From an uncultured Polaribacter sp. (lineage in GTDB: Bacteria; Bacteroidota; Bacteroidia; Flavobacteriales; Flavobacteriaceae): a DNA stretch of 38,233 bases. The stretch is from NCBI GenBank assembly GCA_913020555.1, contig CAJWAC010000017.1, positions 1-38,233 on the forward strand, in the 5' to 3' direction. Positions 34,927 through 38,233 of this stretch are shown in pieces (the stretch's first letter is position 1; each line of letters opens with the position of its first letter). Position numbers and translations under genes: made by a program. Below the pieces are notes generated by a model that worked only from the letters and a program-made list of their open reading frames with translations, was not told the DNA's origin and ran no database searches.

Positions 34927-36063
34927 TTAATGAGCTTCAGCATGATCTTCTACTGCCATACCAATAAACAATGCCGAAAGCATTGTAAAGATATACGCTT
35001 GTAAAAAAGCAACTAAAACCTCAATTAATGTTATAAAAAATGATAATACTAATGACAAACCTGTTGCACCAACAACCCCTAGAGATTCTTTTAAAGTGAA
35101 CATAATTGCAATTAAGCTCATTACCACAATGTGACCTGCTGAAATGTTTGCGAACAAACGAACTAATAATGAAAATGGTTTAATTAATAATGCTCCAGCC
35201 AATTCTATGATTGCTAAAACTGGGCGAATTAATACAGGAACTCCTGGCATCCAAATCATGTGCATCCAATATCCTTTTGTACCACTAACAGAATAAATGA
35301 CTAAAGTAAAAATTGCTAAACATGCCGTTACTGCTAACTGACCTGTAACATTAAACCCTAATGGTGTTAAACCAGCTAAATTTAAAACCCAAATAAAGAA
35401 AAACACAGTTAATAAATACCCTGTGAATCTTCTGTAATGCTTATCACCAATGTTTGGTCTTGCAATTTCGTCTCTAACATAAATTACTAAAGGCTCTAAA
35501 ACCCTAGCAAAACCAGTAGGCACTTTTTTTGTTTTGTATTGTTTGGCCAAACCAGAAAACCAAAAAAGCAATAGAAATCCTATTAATAATATACCAACAA
35601 CACTTTTAGTGATTGAAAAATCCAATATTTTATGAGCGTTAGTTGCATGATGTGTTTCGTCAAAAGAAACTACAGCTGCATCAACATCTAATTCGTAAAT
35701 TTTTGAATGAATCTTAGCAAATTTAGCTCCGTTTTTTTCTACGATTACATGTCCATCATCATTGTGATGAAACTCAGAAGACATAAAAGCAACTAAACCT
35801 TTACTAGACCATAATATCACTGGTAAAGGAAAGCCTAAATGTTTTCTTTCTCCTGCATCATTTGTGTAAGAATACAAAGAAAAATCGTGAGAATCTTTAA
35901 TGTGATGAAGAATGTAAGCATCTACCTCTTCTTTGGTATTTACACGTTGTCCGTCATTTTGATCATCGTGTTTTTTATCTGAACCACTGGCAAAAATAGT
36001 CGCTGAAAAAAGCACTATTGCTGCTATTGTAAGAAACTTGATTGATTTTTTTGCAATCTTCAT
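34927..36063 (-). CDS. atpB: Fo ATP synthase a subunit with a long exported N-terminal extension
   Basis: Proton-channel subunit. The core (about residues 150-378) has five to six helices, the essential Arg302 in SLLVRLFANISAGH, and the end FLQAYIFTMLSALFIGMAVEDHAEAH. At 378 residues it is about 100 longer than the enterobacterial subunit. The extra N-terminus begins with a cleavable-looking signal (MKIAKKSIKFLTIAAIVLFSATIFASG) and continues for about 120 residues rich in His and Asp, predicted to be periplasmic. A complete promoter lies 28 bp upstream of its start. Confidence 0.96.
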   Translation of the reverse strand: MKIAKKSIKFLTIAAIVLFSATIFASGSDKKHDDQNDGQRVNTKEEVDAYILHHIKDSHDFSLYSYTNDAGERKHLGFPLPVILWSSKGLVAFMSSEFHHNDDGHVIVEKNGAKFAKIHSKIYELDVDAAVVSFDETHHATNAHKILDFSITKSVVGILLIGFLLLFWFSGLAKQYKTKKVPTGFARVLEPLVIYVRDEIARPNIGDKHYRRFTGYLLTVFFFIWVLNLAGLTPLGFNVTGQLAVTACLAIFTLVIYSVSGTKGYWMHMIWMPGVPVLIRPVLAIIELAGALLIKPFSLLVRLFANISAGHIVVMSLIAIMFTLKESLGVVGATGLSLVLSFFITLIEVLVAFLQAYIFTMLSALFIGMAVEDHAEAH

Positions 36064-36090
36064 GGTAAAATACGCTTTCTAAATTCGGCG

Positions 36091-36120
36091 CAAAAATACG
36101 TAATAATTCAAAACTACAAA
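36091..36120 (-). promoter_or_regulatory. Promoter of atpBEFHAG
   Basis: On the minus strand TTTG (36120-36117) is followed by 18 bases and TATTTTTG (36098-36091), giving both the -33 and -7 elements of the Bacteroidota consensus at near-ideal spacing. The -7 box ends 27 bp upstream of the atpB ATG. Confidence 0.8.
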
Positions 36121-36142
36121 CCCTTTTTTTAAATATTTTTTA

Positions 36143-36532
36143 TCACATCCTTTTCTTTAAAATTTTAGCAACAAAAATAGCTTCTGTTAATAAAAAAATA
36201 ATCATTGGAACAAATAATGATAATCTTGAAGTAAATGATAGATTTTCTTCGGTAAATATTGGATTATAGAAGATTATGCAAAAAAGAATTAGCTTAAAAG
36301 CAATTGTTGCTAGATATATAAAACCTAATTGCTCAAAAATTTTATCAACAGTAGAAAGTAGTAAAAAATTAGTGCAGATTAGTAAGGAAAAACTGAAGTG
36401 AAAAAGGTATATTTTTTTAAGAGAAAATGGCAACAGCATGTCGTTATTTTCTAAATAATATTGATGTAAAAAAAAACTTACGGTAAATAAGGAAAAGAAT
36501 ACAAGAGCAAATAGAAATATATTTTTAATCAT
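36143..36532 (-). CDS. Small four-helix membrane protein (DUF6168-like)
   Basis: A 129-residue protein with four hydrophobic segments (about 4-25, 40-60, 70-90 and 105-125) and little polar sequence. It fits the small membrane protein usually found between atpZ and atpB in flavobacteria (DUF6168 as I recall it). Its start overlaps the atpZ end by 8 bp. A role in Fo assembly is an inference from position only. Confidence 0.7.
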   Translation of the reverse strand: MIKNIFLFALVFFSLFTVSFFLHQYYLENNDMLLPFSLKKIYLFHFSFSLLICTNFLLLSTVDKIFEQLGFIYLATIAFKLILFCIIFYNPIFTEENLSFTSRLSLFVPMIIFLLTEAIFVAKILKKRM

Positions 36533-36767
36533 TAATTCTATTGGCTTGTTTTATGAGAGCATACATTGCTAGAAAAATTGAAAGTAAGGTAATGGTTTCT
36601 TTTAAAAATTGAGTTTTAAAAGTAGCGTCTAGCCACTTACCCAAGATAAAACCCAAATATATAGTTAAACCCATTTGCAACCCTGCTCCAGAAAGTTGCA
36701 AGGCTTTATTTAAAGGCTTTTTTATCTCTTTTTTGATTGTTTTGTTTTTCGGCTGCTTTTTTTCCAT
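36525..36767 (-). CDS. atpZ: AtpZ/AtpI family protein
   Basis: An 80-residue protein with a basic N-terminus and two membrane helices. LQLSGAGLQMGLTIYLGFILGKWLDATF in the middle is the AtpZ/AtpI signature, with the conserved GLQxG and GxWLD. In other bacteria it helps c-ring assembly or magnesium/calcium transport. Its first 62 bp overlap the 3' end of the bactofilin gene in another frame. Confidence 0.88.
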   Translation of the reverse strand: MEKKQPKNKTIKKEIKKPLNKALQLSGAGLQMGLTIYLGFILGKWLDATFKTQFLKETITLLSIFLAMYALIKQANRIND

Positions 36768-37113
36768 CCTCTATACTTACGACTTTAGGTGCTTTCATTT
36801 TACAAGAGGCATTAAATGTTGCTCCTGGCTCGATAGATAGTTTTCCTACAATAACATCACCAGAAATATTAGAACTTGCTTTAACTGTTAAAATTTTTTC
36901 TACATTTAATATTCCTGAAAATGTGCCTTCAATATCTGTATTTAAGGCATTAATAGTGCCTTTTACTAAACCTCCAAGCCCAATAATAACCCTACCTTTT
37001 GTAGTTAAATCTCCTTCTAAAACACCATCTATTCTATAATCGCCTTCAGAAACTATTTGTCCTGTAATTTTTGTGTTTTTAGCAATAACGTTTCTTTCCA
37101 TTGTTGTTGTCAT
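36706..37113 (-). CDS. Bactofilin (polymer-forming cytoskeletal protein)
   Basis: A 135-residue bactofilin (DUF583). The body is a stack of short beta turns with repeating hydrophobic and glycine residues (KITGQIVSEGDYRIDGVLEGDLTTKG; GTINALNTDIEGTFSGILNVEKILTV), and the C-terminus is basic (EKQNNQKRDKKAFK). Bactofilins form filaments that place envelope machinery. It lies 32 bp after the sprE-like gene and overlaps atpZ by 62 bp. Confidence 0.93.
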   Translation of the reverse strand: MTTTMERNVIAKNTKITGQIVSEGDYRIDGVLEGDLTTKGRVIIGLGGLVKGTINALNTDIEGTFSGILNVEKILTVKASSNISGDVIVGKLSIEPGATFNASCKMKAPKVVSIEDGKKAAEKQNNQKRDKKAFK

Positions 37114-37145
37114 TTGATTTTTAAAAGCTTGGCCTCACAATTAAA

Positions 37146-38233
37146 CTATTTGACTAATTTTGCCACAATAGCTTTGGCTTTTTTGCCTTCTTCTGTATTC
37201 CCATAGCTCACAGCTACAAACTCTAAAGCTTTTTGGTATGCTATTTTATCTTGAAACTTACCAATTGCAAACGCTTTTAAAAGTTCGAATTTTGGTAACA
37301 GTTCTGAGTTTGGTATTGTAGGTAAAAATTCATTAGTTTTAGTGATTACCTCTTCAAACTTATCTGCTTTGTAAAGGTAATACATTTCTTTATATGTCTT
37401 TTCTACTTCATTTATGGTTGCCTCCTCTTCCTGAAATTTAGCATCAGGATTTTTAATAATTTGTGCAAATTTTGTTTCTGGATATGTTGTAAGAATTACA
37501 TTTTTATATTTATCTGCCTGAGCAGCATCACCTAAATTGGTGTAAATTTGATATAAATGCCAATTGATAGGTAAAATTAAGGCTTTATCGGGCTGTAAAC
37601 TAGACACTCTTTCTAGCCTTTGTTTTGCTAAACTTTGATTTTTAAATTGCTCTTTATAAATTAAACCTAGTTCGTATAATGCTTGATTACGCTCGGTTTT
37701 TAAACTATCAATAACACTGTTATCAGTAGGAATTGCGCTGATATACGTATCTAAATCATATTTAGCATTTATTTTGTTTAATTTTTCTGCATCTTTAGTT
37801 GCTCCTCCAATTGTGGCTTTTTCAGACCATCTCCAATTATCTTCTAATTTTCTTTTACCCCAGATTTTTTGAAACTCAGACTTTCCAAAACTTAAAGATT
37901 GACTATTATAAAAATACCAATTTCCTTTGTTTGCTCCTTGTAAGCCTCCGCCAATATTTCCAAAAGCCAATTGATTTAAACGTAATTGAGCAGCATCTTC
38001 ATCTGCCTTTTTAATTTTGGCAATGTAGTTTTCAAAAAACTCTTTTTGTTGTTCTTTTGATAATGAAGCAATTCTTACAATACTATCATTTGTAGTAACT
38101 ACATCTTCAAATTTAATTAACGAAGCTAGATTTCTATATTTTCTTTTTATACGCCTAATTCTTAGATTTAATGTATCTTTAGTTACTTGTAAAACACTAT
38201 CATAATAAGCACTGGCGTTTTGATACTCATCTG
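37146..38233 (-). CDS. sprE: SprE/PorW-like TPR lipoprotein (gliding and type IX secretion), cut by window edge
   Basis: The frame stays open from the stop at 37146 to the end of the window, giving 361 visible residues without the N-terminus; the TTG at 37970 is internal. The visible part resembles SprE of gliding flavobacteria, the counterpart of Porphyromonas PorW, a tetratricopeptide lipoprotein needed for gliding and type IX secretion. Seen are DSIVRIASLSKEQQKEFFENYIAKIKKADEDAA, a Gly-rich segment, KSEFQKIWGKRKLEDNWRWSEK, then TPR-like helices such as NQALYELGLIYKEQFKNQSLA and ELLPKFELLKAFAIGKFQD. It is followed by bactofilin and the ATP synthase genes. Confidence 0.8.
   Translation of the reverse strand, partial: DEYQNASAYYDSVLQVTKDTLNLRIRRIKRKYRNLASLIKFEDVVTTNDSIVRIASLSKEQQKEFFENYIAKIKKADEDAAQLRLNQLAFGNIGGGLQGANKGNWYFYNSQSLSFGKSEFQKIWGKRKLEDNWRWSEKATIGGATKDAEKLNKINAKYDLDTYISAIPTDNSVIDSLKTERNQALYELGLIYKEQFKNQSLAKQRLERVSSLQPDKALILPINWHLYQIYTNLGDAAQADKYKNVILTTYPETKFAQIIKNPDAKFQEEEATINEVEKTYKEMYYLYKADKFEEVITKTNEFLPTIPNSELLPKFELLKAFAIGKFQDKIAYQKALEFVAVSYGNTEEGKKAKAIVAKLVK

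Noticed and set aside
37146-37970. A complete 274-residue protein starting at 37970
   Set aside because: The start would be TTG, and the frame continues upstream with SprE/PorW-like sequence, so the gene is cut by the window.
37799-38014. Plus-strand 71-residue open frame near the right edge
   Set aside because: It is antisense to the sprE-like gene, whose frame continues to the edge.

Overview
The window looks like chromosome of a marine-type member of the Flavobacteriaceae (Bacteroidota), in the range of Polaribacter or Tenacibaculum; the genus is an inference. The evidence is very AT-rich DNA, dense coding with little sign of Shine-Dalgarno sites, several TAnnTTTG boxes just upstream of starts (the Bacteroidota primary-sigma -7 element), many lipoproteins with a lipobox followed by acidic residues, DUF4270/DUF4271/DUF4296 proteins, and a gliding/type IX secretion protein of the SprE/PorW type. 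I see no rRNA, tRNA, CRISPR array, insertion sequence or prophage.

Layout. 31-2405 (minus): a DUF4270 lipoprotein and a short glycogen-synthase-like protein. Divergent from these, 2501-6222 (plus): panC, panD, a flippase-like membrane protein and radA. 6375-7781 (minus): hemD and DUF4271. 7864-10880 (plus): a tight four-gene unit (GT2 glycosyltransferase, GNAT, dihydroorotase, DUF4296 lipoprotein). 10870-11871 (minus): an NAD-dependent epimerase. 11934-13226 (plus): tyrS. 13274-15516 (plus): four mutually overlapping genes (DoxX-like, DUF2071, membrane-anchored methyltransferase, small membrane protein). 15708-16682 (minus): a LuxE-like acyl-activating protein.

16856-20233 (plus): three lipoproteins, an ECF sigma factor at 18399-18944 with no ATG, GTG or TTG start, and a protein that joins an anti-sigma-like cytoplasmic head, one membrane helix and an outer-membrane barrel. 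20411-25912: a small orphan protein, an exported asparaginase (minus), an ALDH7-type dehydrogenase, a beta-lactamase-fold hydrolase, a DUF1295 protein and a small membrane protein. 25898-29115 (minus): an SDR, HD hydrolase, AlbA_2 and methyltransferase operon. 29314-30822 (minus): two lipoproteins. 31010-38233 (minus): sprE-like (cut by the window edge), bactofilin, atpZ, a small membrane protein, then atpBEFHAG without atpD or atpC.

Most of the window is core metabolism and housekeeping in an order I recognise as typical of flavobacteria. The parts most worth attention are the sigma operon with the non-canonical start, the four-gene overlapping membrane/methyltransferase operon, the HD/AlbA/methyltransferase operon, and a strong hairpin between atpE and atpF that may help set subunit stoichiometry.
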